From IMG/VR virus record IMGVR_UViG_3300019093_001485, positions 1 through 64,000 of that record: a DNA stretch of 64,000 nt; one strand, given 5' to 3'. Within the stretch, counting starts at the first letter, position 1. Every line of letters begins with the position of its first letter. Position numbers and translations under genes: made by a program. The notes under the pieces were generated by a model, which saw only the letters and a program-made list of their open reading frames with translations, ran no database searches and was not told the DNA's origin. The stretch is from a virus. Shown here piece after piece: positions 25,214-34,138 of this stretch.

Positions 25214-26299
25214 TTAAATGCCGTACTTTTCCTTCAGTTGGGAGAGATCAAGAAACTCACCCTTTGCCGAATACATCTGATCAGCTGAAAGCTTGCCCTC
25301 TCGCAGTAACTTGCCCCTCGTTGGTCCGAGTACTTCATCCTGCCTTGCTGCAGACTGCCTCGTTAGCCATTCGTTATATGTCTGATTGGCAGGTACTTGC
25401 CCATCAAGACTTGCCCGTGTGCCAGGTGGAAACAGGCTTTCATCGATTCCCATGCCAAGCAGTTCTTGAAAACTCTTTACCATGGGAGCAGCAGAACTGC
25501 GGCAGTTCCAGTGAAATGCACCTGGGCCAGCACCCCATGGCAACTTGTGCCCGATTGGCTTCCGGTCGGTAGTCCAAAGCTTATGATCACGTATCCGGCA
25601 TGCCGAAGTCGTGCGCAAATCCAATTTTGCCGACCAGAGCAACCCCTTTAACACGTCTGCATTTGCGTCATGGACTTGCCGCTGAGTGAAGGCAGCAATG
25701 TGACTTATCGCAGTCTGCACTATCGTTTGCAAGCTCCTGCGGTCGATTTCAAGCAGTCCATCAGCGTACTTGAGTGCCCTGGTACCGCGTATCTGCCGCA
25801 CAATCTCAGAGTTCGTCTTACCTTCTACAAAGCCCTGCGCGATTGCCTGACGGATTCGTTTGGCTTTGGTTGCTTCCAAATCGTCCAGCGCACCTTTGAG
25901 GATTAGTCCCTGGAAAGGTCTGGCGAGAGCTGCCGCATACACCTGATCGGGTGATACATCGGCGACATTGAACTGCACTGGCAGCACTTCCTGCAGGGTC
26001 ATCTGCTGGTATGACGCCTCGAATCTGACGAAATCACGCAACTCATCCCTCAGATCTGCTTGAACCTGGGCGTATGCTTGCGCATTGAGTCCGCGCACAC
26101 TGCCAAGCATGGCCTCAAGCCGCTGTATTGTGAAAGATTCCGGGTCTAGCCGTTCAAGTGCATCCGATAGCTCCTTAAACAAGGCATCATCAGACAGATT
26201 CAGCACCTTCATCATCCGGCGCACGACGCTGTTTGTGTACTTCTGGAGCTCTATCTGGTGCCTGATCGCTGCATCGAGCAGATCATCATTTGCTGCCAT
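25214..26299 (-). CDS. Minor head protein (SPP1 gp7 / Mu gpF-like)
   Basis: A 361-residue head morphogenesis protein. The C-terminal half has the family core: ALKGLLWSAKLDLRTTSACR-type segment with a conserved R..DH..LPWGAGPGAFHWNCRS (Cys and His positions typical of the gp7 domain). It sits next to the portal gene and shares a base with it, the normal arrangement. It enters the prohead and may help DNA ejection. Confidence 0.85.
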   Translation of the reverse strand: MAANDDLLDAAIRHQIELQKYTNSVVRRMMKVLNLSDDALFKELSDALERLDPESFTIQRLEAMLGSVRGLNAQAYAQVQADLRDELRDFVRFEASYQQMTLQEVLPVQFNVADVSPDQVYAAALARPFQGLILKGALDDLEATKAKRIRQAIAQGFVEGKTNSEIVRQIRGTRALKYADGLLEIDRRSLQTIVQTAISHIAAFTQRQVHDANADVLKGLLWSAKLDLRTTSACRIRDHKLWTTDRKPIGHKLPWGAGPGAFHWNCRSSAAPMVKSFQELLGMGIDESLFPPGTRASLDGQVPANQTYNEWLTRQSAARQDEVLGPTRGKLLREGKLSADQMYSAKGEFLDLSQLKEKYGI

Positions 26300-27681
26300 T
26301 ACACAACACCAAGCGCAGGCCCCTGGGCTGCGATCAGATCCTCCTCGGTTGCGCTGTCGAACTCAGGCGAAAGAATACCCCGGCGTTTATACTCGCCATG
26401 AAGGGTCTGGCGTGACAAATCACCTGATTGCTTCATTTTCAGCAGCAACTCGGCACTAGCCTCTGCCAGCGTGGCCGCGCCAAAGTCATCATAAATCTCA
26501 ACGTGACCGCCCTGCTGCTCTCCCACCCACATGGCCATGAACTGCAACGCCTGGTCGATACCGTCTTCCAGATCGCCAACGATACGCTGCAGAGCGCATG
26601 CACCCTGCTCATTGTCGGCCAAGGTCTGGCTTTCGGTAATGTTGCCAGGCTTGATCACCAGCAGTTCTGCGCCTGCCTGGCGCATCTGATCTTCCAAGTC
26701 CAGCAGTGACTTACGGCCAGCCTCGATCGCAGCGCCTGTATGTTCGACAAACTTCAATTCGGAGTCCAAGGGCAATTTCACAGCAGCAGCTGCGCCGACT
26801 GTCAGTGTCCAATTCTCGTCCTGAATCCCAGTGACCGATAGAATCGGCACCCTGGCAACGTGCAAGATCGTGTCTTGATCGCTCTGACTCTGCCAGTGCT
26901 TCACGTTCATGTGCGCCATCTCCAGCAGCGGCGGTGCGGCCTTCATAAAGCCTTCACGCTTGCCATAAACTGCAACAAATGGGATGACCGTCAATGAGGT
27001 AGTGCCCTCCTCAAACAATGCCCACTCATCTTTAGCCGTCGGCGCTGTTGATTTACGCCAAGTCTGCCATCTTCCTGGCATCAAAACTCGAACCTGCTCA
27101 ATCTCTTTTTCACCGAACTCACCGTCATCTTCAACGATGCATTCCAGGATACGCAGTTGCGTGAGCACTTCAGCGCCATTCACTTGCTTTGAACGCCAGC
27201 CTACCAACTGCTGGGGGCGGATGTGAACAAAATAGGGTCTGACACCTGCAGCAGCTTCCTCCGCCTGTGTTGGGTACAGCAAATTACCATCCGCGTCTTT
27301 GGTGGGTGGATAGTCCACCAGGATGCCACTAAAACCATATCCCAATGCTTCCTGACCGATAGCGGCAGCAAACGTGTGCAAGTTGCGACCTTGAAGATCG
27401 ATATTTTCAGTCCACTTCTTCAAGCGCTCTGGAACGTCTTCGCCAATCGTTATAGGCTTCGAGAAAGGCTTACTGGCCAGTACTTCAATCGTTCGCTGAA
27501 AAGCTGGGAACAACGTGGCTACACTCAACCTGGCTTCATAGCTCTTTTCTTGCTCACTCGGCCAGCGTGGCATCAGGTCCTTTTTCTTACGCATGGCAGT
27601 GGTGCCACCGATCAAGGCGGCAATCAGCGGCCAGTTCTCGGCCATGGCTGACACCGCGCTTGATTGTGTTCTTACTGTCAT
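26299..27681 (-). CDS. Portal protein (DUF4055)
   Basis: A 460-residue protein of the DUF4055 portal family: MPRWPSEQEKSYEARLSVATL at the N terminus, the GYGFSGILVDYPPT core and a long helical stem region (GNITESQTLADNEQGACAL). It forms the dodecameric ring through which DNA enters and leaves the head. It lies between the large terminase and the minor head protein. Confidence 0.88.
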   Translation of the reverse strand: MTVRTQSSAVSAMAENWPLIAALIGGTTAMRKKKDLMPRWPSEQEKSYEARLSVATLFPAFQRTIEVLASKPFSKPITIGEDVPERLKKWTENIDLQGRNLHTFAAAIGQEALGYGFSGILVDYPPTKDADGNLLYPTQAEEAAAGVRPYFVHIRPQQLVGWRSKQVNGAEVLTQLRILECIVEDDGEFGEKEIEQVRVLMPGRWQTWRKSTAPTAKDEWALFEEGTTSLTVIPFVAVYGKREGFMKAAPPLLEMAHMNVKHWQSQSDQDTILHVARVPILSVTGIQDENWTLTVGAAAAVKLPLDSELKFVEHTGAAIEAGRKSLLDLEDQMRQAGAELLVIKPGNITESQTLADNEQGACALQRIVGDLEDGIDQALQFMAMWVGEQQGGHVEIYDDFGAATLAEASAELLLKMKQSGDLSRQTLHGEYKRRGILSPEFDSATEEDLIAAQGPALGVV

Positions 27682-27685
27682 ATTT

Positions 27686-29011
27686 TTACATTCTCAATGG
27701 TTCTACAGAGGCAACACGCTTCGTAATTGGATAACGTTTGACGATGAAATATCCGCCACTGTCATTGGTGTGATCGAATCCACCCTTCTTGTCTGGCTCA
27801 CCCTTGTCGTCATATATCTGGCGTTCCAGGCAAAGAGTGAATTTAGGGCATTTGTTCGTATTGACAAGCAATCGCCGCTCTCCGTAGGTGTTACAGAGCA
27901 TCGCATTCATACTATTAATGCGGTCCTTTACAGCGGGATTCGTGGAATCAACCACCACTGTAAATCCTGCTTTTCGCAGCAAAGACAAATCTGATTCACT
28001 TGCATTACTGGTCTTGCGGTTCTGACCAGAAGCATCCGGATAGACAGATATCGTATGCCCAGGGTACCGTTCCTTGATTTTTTCAATCATTGCTGGCGTG
28101 TCAAAAACTTCCACAATCTCATCCACCGCACGCGGCAGATCAGAACGCATCACAAACACAACTGCCGCCATCTTGCCGACGTTGAAGTCCATACCTAAAT
28201 GCAAAGCATCAGCAGCAATGCCCGGCTTAGCTGGCTGCACCGTATCATCGGTATGGTTCTGCCTGCGGTCAAAGCAGTAGTAAATTACCCCTTGGTAGTT
28301 CTCGAAACTGGCCAGGTATTCCTGCCGGAACGTGCGCGGGTCCATCTTCCGCCGCGCTGCTTCTATCTCTTCCGCCGGGACATTGCCACCGTCAACTGAC
28401 GTGTATAGCCAGCTTTTATGGTCAGGCTCTTTGCCCTGTCCGTCTAAGTAGCTGTCATAGCAATGGTTGAAACCCTTGGGCGTTCCAATGCGCAGAGCAT
28501 GGCCACCTACCCTTTGCTCAGCATTGACAATGAACTTGCAAGTCGAGAGCATGGGACGCAGTACTTCTTCCCATGCCTCATACGGACAATCTGCCCATTC
28601 GTCCACTAGGGCGAAAAACAAACCTGAGCCACGCAGATTGTCATAAGCATCCAGGCCGACAATGCGCACCACATGCCCAGCCTTGGTGGTAATTGAGCAT
28701 TCTGTCTCGTTCGGCTTTGTCGCACGCCAACTGACAGGTATAGCCTGCTTCAGGCGTCGCCAGAAAACACGCTTTGCCTGCTTGAACGTCGGCGCGCAGT
28801 ACCATATTTCGTCTTCAACACTGACATTCCACTGCGCTGCATACCGCACCGCTCGCCGTATCTCGGCTTTGCCCAGAAATGTCTTGCCGAAGCGTCGACC
28901 GCATACAGCATCGCGAAATCGCGCCTTTTTCTGCCAACCCCAGACATAAATGTTCGCCTGCTTTGGCGTCAGCTCAATAGGTGGATCAGAGTATGGGATT
29001 GTCTGGGACAT
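27686..29011 (-). CDS. Terminase large subunit
   Basis: A 441-residue packaging motor. Walker A GRRFGKT (near residue 38), Walker B FFALVDEWAD, and a C-terminal RNase H-like nuclease with aspartates in LHLGMDFN and the later VYPDASG. It cuts concatemers and pumps DNA into proheads through the portal. It overlaps the small subunit gene by 26 bases. Confidence 0.93.
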   Translation of the reverse strand: MSQTIPYSDPPIELTPKQANIYVWGWQKKARFRDAVCGRRFGKTFLGKAEIRRAVRYAAQWNVSVEDEIWYCAPTFKQAKRVFWRRLKQAIPVSWRATKPNETECSITTKAGHVVRIVGLDAYDNLRGSGLFFALVDEWADCPYEAWEEVLRPMLSTCKFIVNAEQRVGGHALRIGTPKGFNHCYDSYLDGQGKEPDHKSWLYTSVDGGNVPAEEIEAARRKMDPRTFRQEYLASFENYQGVIYYCFDRRQNHTDDTVQPAKPGIAADALHLGMDFNVGKMAAVVFVMRSDLPRAVDEIVEVFDTPAMIEKIKERYPGHTISVYPDASGQNRKTSNASESDLSLLRKAGFTVVVDSTNPAVKDRINSMNAMLCNTYGERRLLVNTNKCPKFTLCLERQIYDDKGEPDKKGGFDHTNDSGGYFIVKRYPITKRVASVEPLRM

Positions 29012-29462
29012 CTTCGTCAGGTTTCAGGACATATTCCGGTGCAGCTGGAATGCCGGGAGCGTCTGCACCTGGTGTTTTGTTCGTATCGAGGCGTCGGTTC
29101 ACGTACACGTCTCCGACTTCCTTTGCAGCTTGCTCAATTACCTGGACAGCAAGGGCAATGTTGCGCATGCCTTCTGCCTGCTGTGCCATTCGCGCCAATG
29201 CACGCAAACGAAAGGCTCGGCTCGCAATTGGGATCTCTGCGACCTCTTCACGAAACTTTTTGCGTGTATCCTCGAAAACCGTTCGCCACTTTTGGCTTAA
29301 ACGCCTTCCTACAAAGCAATTTGGGTCATACGCAGCCACCTGCTGGCGCATCACATCGAGCCCGAATTCCTCTTTTACTGCTTTCGCCACCTGTGTTGGC
29401 GTATCGAAACATGCCAGCGCTTGGACGATGAACAGCTTCACCTCGTCACGTAGTGCTGCCAT
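28986..29462 (-). CDS. Terminase small subunit (DUF2280)
   Basis: A 158-residue protein of the DUF2280 type: an N-terminal HTH (FDTPTQVAKAVKEEFGLDVM), then a helical oligomerisation region and an acidic, proline-rich C terminus. It recognises the packaging site and recruits the large subunit. It is the first gene of the packaging cluster. Confidence 0.85.
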   Translation of the reverse strand: MAALRDEVKLFIVQALACFDTPTQVAKAVKEEFGLDVMRQQVAAYDPNCFVGRRLSQKWRTVFEDTRKKFREEVAEIPIASRAFRLRALARMAQQAEGMRNIALAVQVIEQAAKEVGDVYVNRRLDTNKTPGADAPGIPAAPEYVLKPDEDVPDNPIL

Positions 29463-29493
29463 ATGTTGCTATCCTGTAAAAGCCGAGTAAAGC

Positions 29494-30138
29494 TTATGCG
29501 GCTCTAAGCAAACACGTTCCGCATGCCCTCGCAATGTTGGTTTTCGCCACTTCTGGTGATGTCTTGGCGGCGTCAATCATCTTTGCCACATCCTTTGACG
29601 GGCCGTAGCGTCTGACCACCCCTACAAACTCCTCCACGTCATGAGCGCGCATTGAAAGCTTTGGCTGTCCATCCTTGGCGAATACAGGCTGGCCGAATTC
29701 GTCGAGTGTCTGCCCTATGTGGTAAAGCTCATGGTCAACCAATGCGCAGAAGTCTATGTCTGAGCATTGAGCACAGTGACTTGCATCCAGAGTTATCAAG
29801 AAATCCGGCACCATGCCGAACCAGTCGCGCATCTGCTGCTCTTGCCTACCCTTCTGCCATGGTCCACAGCGAAACGTTAGGTCTTCGCATTGACCAAGCA
29901 CTGTTCGCCCATGCTTGTTGAATCCCGCTGCAGCCCACAAGAACGCTACCTCGGCAAACTGTAGATGCGCGTGGTCAACATTGAACAGCGCACCGCCTTC
30001 ATTGATGATTTGCTCGAAGGCCCATGTTTTGACTTCAGGCGCCGGCACAAACTGGTGCTGTGCCATCGGCTCAAATAGGGAACTCGGCGGCATTGGCCTG
30101 GACAATCCAGAGACAATTCTTGATTTGCGTACCATCAC
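29494..30138 (-). CDS. Putative phage metallopeptidase (HELYH)
   Basis: Up to 214 residues; the start is uncertain (ATG choices at 30135, 30093 and 30066). The HELYH motif (about residue 136) is the HExxH zinc site of the phage-metallopeptidase domain, with two CxxC-like pairs before it and a later histidine (MRAHDVEEF) that could be the third ligand. Such genes commonly lie beside the small terminase. The substrate is unknown. Confidence 0.75.
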   Translation of the reverse strand: MMVRKSRIVSGLSRPMPPSSLFEPMAQHQFVPAPEVKTWAFEQIINEGGALFNVDHAHLQFAEVAFLWAAAGFNKHGRTVLGQCEDLTFRCGPWQKGRQEQQMRDWFGMVPDFLITLDASHCAQCSDIDFCALVDHELYHIGQTLDEFGQPVFAKDGQPKLSMRAHDVEEFVGVVRRYGPSKDVAKMIDAAKTSPEVAKTNIARACGTCLLRAA

Positions 30139-30155
30139 TGAAACAACCGGGCTAT

Positions 30156-30437
30156 TTAAGCTGGATCGTACGTTGAATTGAAGATGTCAATCTTGCATGG
30201 GTAGATTTCGCCATCAATCTGGGTAATCAGCATATCTTCGCGATTAAACCGAACGCTACCTTGATGTGTTGGGACGATGTAGCAGTTGTCATTCTCGTGA
30301 GTTATTGGGTGTCCTTGGTAATTAAACGACCAAGGCATCCCGTTGATAATACTCGCACCAGACGTTATGCCATGCTGTACCAGTTCATCGAATGTGATAG
30401 CTTCAATGACCACAGGTTTTTTGCGAAACTTTGCCAT
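30156..30437 (-). CDS. Conserved phage protein (MAKFRKKPVVIEA family)
   Basis: A 93-residue protein with the widespread phage opening MAKFRKKPVVIEAITF and a C terminus that ends YPCKIDIFNSTYDPA. Proteins of this pattern are common in tailed phages and have no known function. Confidence 0.7.
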   Translation of the reverse strand: MAKFRKKPVVIEAITFDELVQHGITSGASIINGMPWSFNYQGHPITHENDNCYIVPTHQGSVRFNREDMLITQIDGEIYPCKIDIFNSTYDPA

Positions 30438-30454
30438 TTCTGTTCCTTAAACGA

Positions 30455-30697
30455 TTATGACTCGACTGTCAGTGACACTGGCGGCATCGTGCCACCTATC
30501 ACCCACAGTGCTATTGCCTGGCCTTGATTCAAGAGTGCCAGCTCTTCAGCGGTTGGCTTCCAGAAGCTTACAACTGCGGGCTGGCCATCCACTTCCGTGC
30601 GCGTAATCGGCAGCGCTGAGCATGGCAGTACTTTCTGATCCCAGCCTGCTGGTGCGCCGAGAACACCGTTATTTGACGGATGTTGTAATCGATTCAT
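30455..30697 (-). CDS. Small conserved phage protein
   Basis: An 80-residue protein starting MNRLQHPSNNGVLGAPAGWD with PVSLTV at its end. It is a common small phage type next to the terminase; no function is known. It overlaps the upstream gene by four bases. Confidence 0.65.
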   Translation of the reverse strand: MNRLQHPSNNGVLGAPAGWDQKVLPCSALPITRTEVDGQPAVVSFWKPTAEELALLNQGQAIALWVIGGTMPPVSLTVES

Positions 30698-30876
30698 GAT
30701 TGGTTCGTAAAGTCAGCCAGGAAGGCATTGATGGTCAGATGATTCTCGCCTTCCTCTGCGTCAAATACACGCAGTCTTGGCAATTCACTTCCAGAGGTTT
30801 CATTATCAAGCGCAACCTTGTGCTCTACGCACAATGCCTCAAGCGCGATAAGGAATGAATCAAACTTGGTCGACAT
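30694..30876 (-). CDS. Small conserved phage protein (LEALCVEH type)
   Basis: A 60-residue protein starting MSTKFDSFLIALEALCVEHK, a pattern seen in many phage small proteins. The frame stays open upstream to a GTG at 31005, and that stretch also looks coding, so a 103-residue version is possible. The stop overlaps the next start. Confidence 0.6.
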   Translation of the reverse strand: MSTKFDSFLIALEALCVEHKVALDNETSGSELPRLRVFDAEEGENHLTINAFLADFTNQS

Positions 30877-31038
30877 ATTTTCTTTCGCCCATTCGATAAA
30901 CTCATTTACTGGCACTCCCCGCACCTGGTTGAGTTCCCTTTCGAGCGGAGTCGCCAGGCCTTTGTTCGTGAGTGTCTGTGCCTGTAACCCGCCAATAAGA
31001 GGCACTCTGGCGTCCGGCGAGCATTCTGTTTGATGTCT

Positions 31039-31113
31039 TGGAGCATCCTGAGAGTACCGATCTCTCGTCCTTGTGCTTGGAAGGCACTCGCTCCACCATT
31101 GAGCTAAGGATGC
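31039..31113 (-). tRNA. tRNA-Gly (anticodon TCC)
   Basis: Read on the minus strand: acceptor GCATCCT pairs perfectly with AGGATGC, D arm GCTC..GAGC, anticodon loop CTTCCAA on a GTGC/GCAC stem, T stem GAGAG/CTCTC, and an encoded CCA end (discriminator T). The anticodon UCC reads GGA. The T loop (ATCGGTA) lacks the usual TTCRANY pattern and the top pair of the anticodon stem is A-A, so the tRNA may be weakly functional. It is phage-borne, next to a second tRNA-like element. Confidence 0.85.
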
Positions 31114-31123
31114 ATTGAAGTTT

Positions 31124-31253
31124 GTTGGTGCTGTTCGTCAACAAGTGGGATTCGAACCCACGGCGCCCCGTCTACAGGCTACAGAGCCAGACTCAGCACT
31201 TATCTGCGTCACTGTTAAACCAGCTCCAGCATTGCCGAGCTACTAGCACCAAC
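31124..31253 (-). ncRNA. tRNA-like structured element, about 130 nt
   Basis: The ends are complementary over nine bases (GTTGGTGCT at 31245-31253 and AGCACCAAC at 31124-31132). Near the 5' end is a D-arm-like hairpin AGCTC..GAGCT, and at 31145-31161 a perfect T arm, GTGGG-TTCGAAT-CCCAC. In the middle, GGCT-CTGT-AGCC forms another hairpin. The element is about 50 nt too long for a tRNA, and the T arm is not adjacent to the terminal stem, so it does not fold as a normal tRNA. It may be a degenerate or chimeric tRNA or a tRNA mimic. Confidence 0.55.
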
Positions 31254-31348
31254 ACGGATAACCACTACTCAATTGTATTGACCATTCGTGTTTCCACTAG
31301 TGAATTTATTTGCAGCTATTGTTTGCTCAACTCATTGAGCACAAATAG

Positions 31349-31380
31349 AAAAGCCCCGAATCTCGCGACCGGGGCTTTTT
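31349..31380. terminator. Bidirectional terminator
   Basis: AAAAGCCCCG-(11 bases)-CGGGGCTTTTT: a GC-rich stem flanked by A and T runs, so it can terminate both strands. It separates the tRNA region from the lipoprotein operon. A second small hairpin, TGCTCAA-CTCA-TTGAGCA, lies at 31324-31341. Confidence 0.85.
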
Positions 31381-31460
31381 GGTTACAATTACGACGTGTA
31401 TCTAAAACATATGTTATACCGGACGTTTTTTCCGGTCAAGTAAAATAGATATGATTCTGA

Positions 31461-32054
31461 TTATTCCTTAATAGCCTGAACCTGTATTGCATCAATAAAC
31501 CCTTGCACCTTCCCTGCTGGGGTTGGTGAGCTGCGGTCATATGCAAAGACTTGCTTGCCAGATTTGGCCGTTACAAAAAACCATTGTCCAGAATTTTGAG
31601 ACGGCTCAACCAGATACACAACATCAATGTTCGGCGACGCGCCATATGAACCATTTAGCGAATCCAATTCAACGAACTGTGTAGATGTGTAAATGTTGCG
31701 CCTGATTATTGCATCACAGAATACTTTGATACCGTAGTAATTAGATTGAGTTAAGGTCTCTATTATCTCTTTTCCGCTCCCAGTCGCAGCGGATCCCTGC
31801 TTTTTAGCAAAATTTTCTAAAGCAGTATTTACAAACGCATATTGGCTTGGAATAGCGCAAACCAATTTTTTCTGTGAAACAGGCGAAGGCAAAGGCACTA
31901 TGGCATTCGAAATCCCGGAAAACATGGTCCTTGACGCATCAAGCATTTTTTCTTTGGAATCGTACTTGGCACCCTCTAATGTATATACAGTCCCGCAGCC
32001 AGTAAGGACTCCAGAAAACAGCAAGGCAATTGGCAAACAATACTTTAATTTCAT
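31461..32054 (-). CDS. Lipoprotein, envelope moron
   Basis: A 197-residue lipoprotein with signal MKLKYCLPIALLFSGVLTGC and lipobox LTGC. The mature part is of unknown family. It overlaps the preceding gene by four bases (ATGA), so the two are coupled. A lipoprotein and a glycine-zipper protein made from their own promoter suggest lysogen surface change, for example superinfection exclusion. That is inference. Confidence 0.7.
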   Translation of the reverse strand: MKLKYCLPIALLFSGVLTGCGTVYTLEGAKYDSKEKMLDASRTMFSGISNAIVPLPSPVSQKKLVCAIPSQYAFVNTALENFAKKQGSAATGSGKEIIETLTQSNYYGIKVFCDAIIRRNIYTSTQFVELDSLNGSYGASPNIDVVYLVEPSQNSGQWFFVTAKSGKQVFAYDRSSPTPAGKVQGFIDAIQVQAIKE

Positions 32055-32779
32055 TCTTCAACACTCCCATTGATTAAACTGCATTTCTCACGTGTGGTTT
32101 GAACGGGTGCCTGTGTAGCCAATTTGCAATTGACTCGATCCTGCGTTTTTACAGGTGCATTTGAGACACTGGGCGCTACTAAATTTGATACCTGAGCGCC
32201 AGTTATGGTGCTTGGCCTCGTCAGATACTGCGACCTTACTGACTCCAATGTTTGCGAACATAATTGCTGTTCTGTAGGCGCAAAGTTTGAAACAGAGACG
32301 CAAATGCCACTGGGATGCCTAAATGGATCCTTCTGAACCTGATCAAAATACTTGATTTCACCGTTCCCAAGGCGCAAGGCGTATCTAAAATGGAATTGTT
32401 GATTTGGTTTGCTGTCGAGACTTGAACCAATCATTCCGCCTATCAACATCGCCGCCAACTGTGTTTTTGCAGAATAATTTCCAGAATTTATGGCCTTATC
32501 CACATAAACGGCATTTCCTACCGCGACACCAAGCGCAGCACCACCAGATGTACCTGGAGTAGATTCATTGACGCCTTGATTGTCGATGATAAACCCGTAC
32601 GAATCGGATTCTTGAATTTGAATTTGACGATTTTCTTGAATAAGTGTCTGCTCATTTGCCGAAAGTGAATTCCAGACATGGCGGGCAATATTCACTGTTT
32701 GTGCATGGGCCGTACCAAAACTGCCCAATGCAAATAACAGGCAAACCAAAACCTTAACAGAGGGTAAATTGATGCACAT
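32051..32779 (-). CDS. Secreted protein with glycine-zipper segment
   Basis: A 242-residue protein with a Sec signal (VLVCLLFALGSFGTAHA) and a central small-residue hydrophobic region (GGAALGVAVGNAVYVD and AAMLIGGMIGSSLD) typical of glycine-zipper membrane insertion. Four or more cysteines are spread over the C-terminal part. It is the first gene of a two-gene operon with the lipoprotein at 31461 and lies among replication and packaging genes without any obvious link to them. Confidence 0.7.
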   Translation of the reverse strand: MCINLPSVKVLVCLLFALGSFGTAHAQTVNIARHVWNSLSANEQTLIQENRQIQIQESDSYGFIIDNQGVNESTPGTSGGAALGVAVGNAVYVDKAINSGNYSAKTQLAAMLIGGMIGSSLDSKPNQQFHFRYALRLGNGEIKYFDQVQKDPFRHPSGICVSVSNFAPTEQQLCSQTLESVRSQYLTRPSTITGAQVSNLVAPSVSNAPVKTQDRVNCKLATQAPVQTTREKCSLINGSVEE

Positions 32780-32808
32780 GATTTGAAATGTGTGGCAAAT
32801 AAACTAAT

Positions 32809-32837
32809 AATGTAACCGAATGCTACAAACATTTCAA
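32809..32837 (-). promoter_or_regulatory. Promoter of the envelope moron operon
   Basis: On the minus strand TTGAAA (32832-32837), 17 bases, then TACATT (32809-32814). It lies about 30 bases before the first gene of the two-gene operon. A private promoter fits expression from the silent prophage. Confidence 0.6.
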
Positions 32838-32943
32838 AAAAACTTTTCGTTACGTTTGACTATAAGTGCAGCAGACTTGTTCGGCCTGCTGTCTTTTTCC
32901 TTTGAAGTATTGACCAAGAATGTTTAATACAACTCCATCCTGT

Positions 32944-33498
32944 TCAAACGAGTTGCTTCTCCAAATCTTCACTTTCGCAAACGTTGCTCAATCTCTCAGC
33001 TATTTTTGTCTGGGCCGTTGCATCAATCTCTTTTAGCCACGCCCAAATTAATCTCTTCTGATCATGCGCTGTGGACTTTCGGACGTTTAAGTCCGTGGCG
33101 ACCTGGGTGATAGAAATTCCCCGCTCATAAAATGCCCGGACAATCATCTCGCGCATACCTCGAACGGACATTCCTGTTACCTGGCCAGCAGCATGTTCTC
33201 GCAGACTTCCTATCTCGGTCCTGTACTGTTCGCTCATCCCATTAGACCCGCAGCACTTGCATTCTACGGTCTTCATTGCGTACCTGGCGATGATGCAGGA
33301 ACGATGTATTGGCTTAAGACGATCCACCTCCGCCAGTATCATTCCAGCCTGGGCTGCGCCATCCACGGACACCAGGCCTTTACCACTGCCGGCACCTTTC
33401 AGCGCCAGCTTGGACATTGGTGACAGAGCATACTGTTGAGTTGAGTAATTAAAAGCAAAAATCAATGCTTCATGAGTATTATTGAAAAGTGCCGTCAT
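32944..33498 (-). CDS. Phage DNA-binding regulator, possible late-gene activator
   Basis: A 184-residue protein starting MTALFNNTHEALIFAFNYS. It has a zinc-like cluster (CKCCGSNG, near residue 83) and a C-terminal HTH (ISITQVATDLNVRKSTAHDQ). Proteins of this layout lie at the boundary between replication and packaging genes and are thought to act as Q-like late regulators; that function is inferred. GGAG precedes the ATG, which overlaps the stop of a small cysteine protein. Confidence 0.6.
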   Translation of the reverse strand: MTALFNNTHEALIFAFNYSTQQYALSPMSKLALKGAGSGKGLVSVDGAAQAGMILAEVDRLKPIHRSCIIARYAMKTVECKCCGSNGMSEQYRTEIGSLREHAAGQVTGMSVRGMREMIVRAFYERGISITQVATDLNVRKSTAHDQKRLIWAWLKEIDATAQTKIAERLSNVCESEDLEKQLV

Positions 33499-33674
33499 TC
33501 CCGCTCCTTGTAGTTTGTACATTTCTTACCGTGCCGTCTGCCCTTGGCACAAATCTTGATTTTCACGTCAAAAACCCGCTCCTTTCTCTCGAACGCGCAG
33601 CCCTTGCAGGTACGCTCCTCGCGTTCGATCAGGATGTCCAACGGATCGCGGCCATAGTCTCTTTGCCTGGTCAC
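33495..33674 (-). CDS. Small four-cysteine protein
   Basis: A 59-residue protein beginning at GTG 33674 (GGGAGG four bases upstream) with CKGC, KICAKG and KKCTNY, so four cysteines could hold zinc. It overlaps the stop of the upstream gene (GTGA) and the start of the downstream regulator (ATGA). The exact couplings on both sides support it as a real gene. Confidence 0.7.
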   Translation of the reverse strand: MTRQRDYGRDPLDILIEREERTCKGCAFERKERVFDVKIKICAKGRRHGKKCTNYKERE

Positions 33675-34138
33675 CTGGCCTCCCGCAATTTCTGTGCTGC
33701 TTCTTGAATTTGAGTGTCACGGATCAATTCTTGGGCGTAGCCCAGGGTCATTGTCATGGACGCCCTGCGCATCCGGTCAAAGCAGGCTCTAACCGCTTCG
33801 GTGTCGCTGGCAAAGACCGGCATGTCCACCTCAAGCTTCTTGGCCAGTAAACGCAAAGGCTCCAGATTGATACTGATCCCCGCCCTCTTCTCATGAATTT
33901 CGTAAGCATCAACAACGCCCATGATCGCTACAGAACTGTCATACCAGTGACCGTCTACAACGTCCTTGAAAATGGCGGTGCCGTTGCCAGCGACATCCTT
34001 GGTACCGTCGCGCTCCAGTTGGTCAACTATTGCCAGCAATGGGTCAAATACTGCGTTTAGGCGCCATGGCTGAGTTTTGATGAGACACTTAGTCGGGTCG
34101 CGCGGCACGTGCTTTTTGTTCTTTCTGTATTTGCTCAT
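33671..34138 (-). CDS. Conserved phage protein of replication module
   Basis: A 155-residue basic protein (MSKYRKNKKHVPRDPTKC) of unknown function; helical, no catalytic motif. It overlaps dnaB-like helicase and the small cysteine protein by four bases each, so it belongs to the replication operon. Confidence 0.6.
   Translation of the reverse strand: MSKYRKNKKHVPRDPTKCLIKTQPWRLNAVFDPLLAIVDQLERDGTKDVAGNGTAIFKDVVDGHWYDSSVAIMGVVDAYEIHEKRAGISINLEPLRLLAKKLEVDMPVFASDTEAVRACFDRMRRASMTMTLGYAQELIRDTQIQEAAQKLREAR

Noticed and set aside
31122-31448. + strand 108-residue frame across the tRNA region
   Set aside because: It reads through the tRNA-like element and the terminator in antisense; no protein features.
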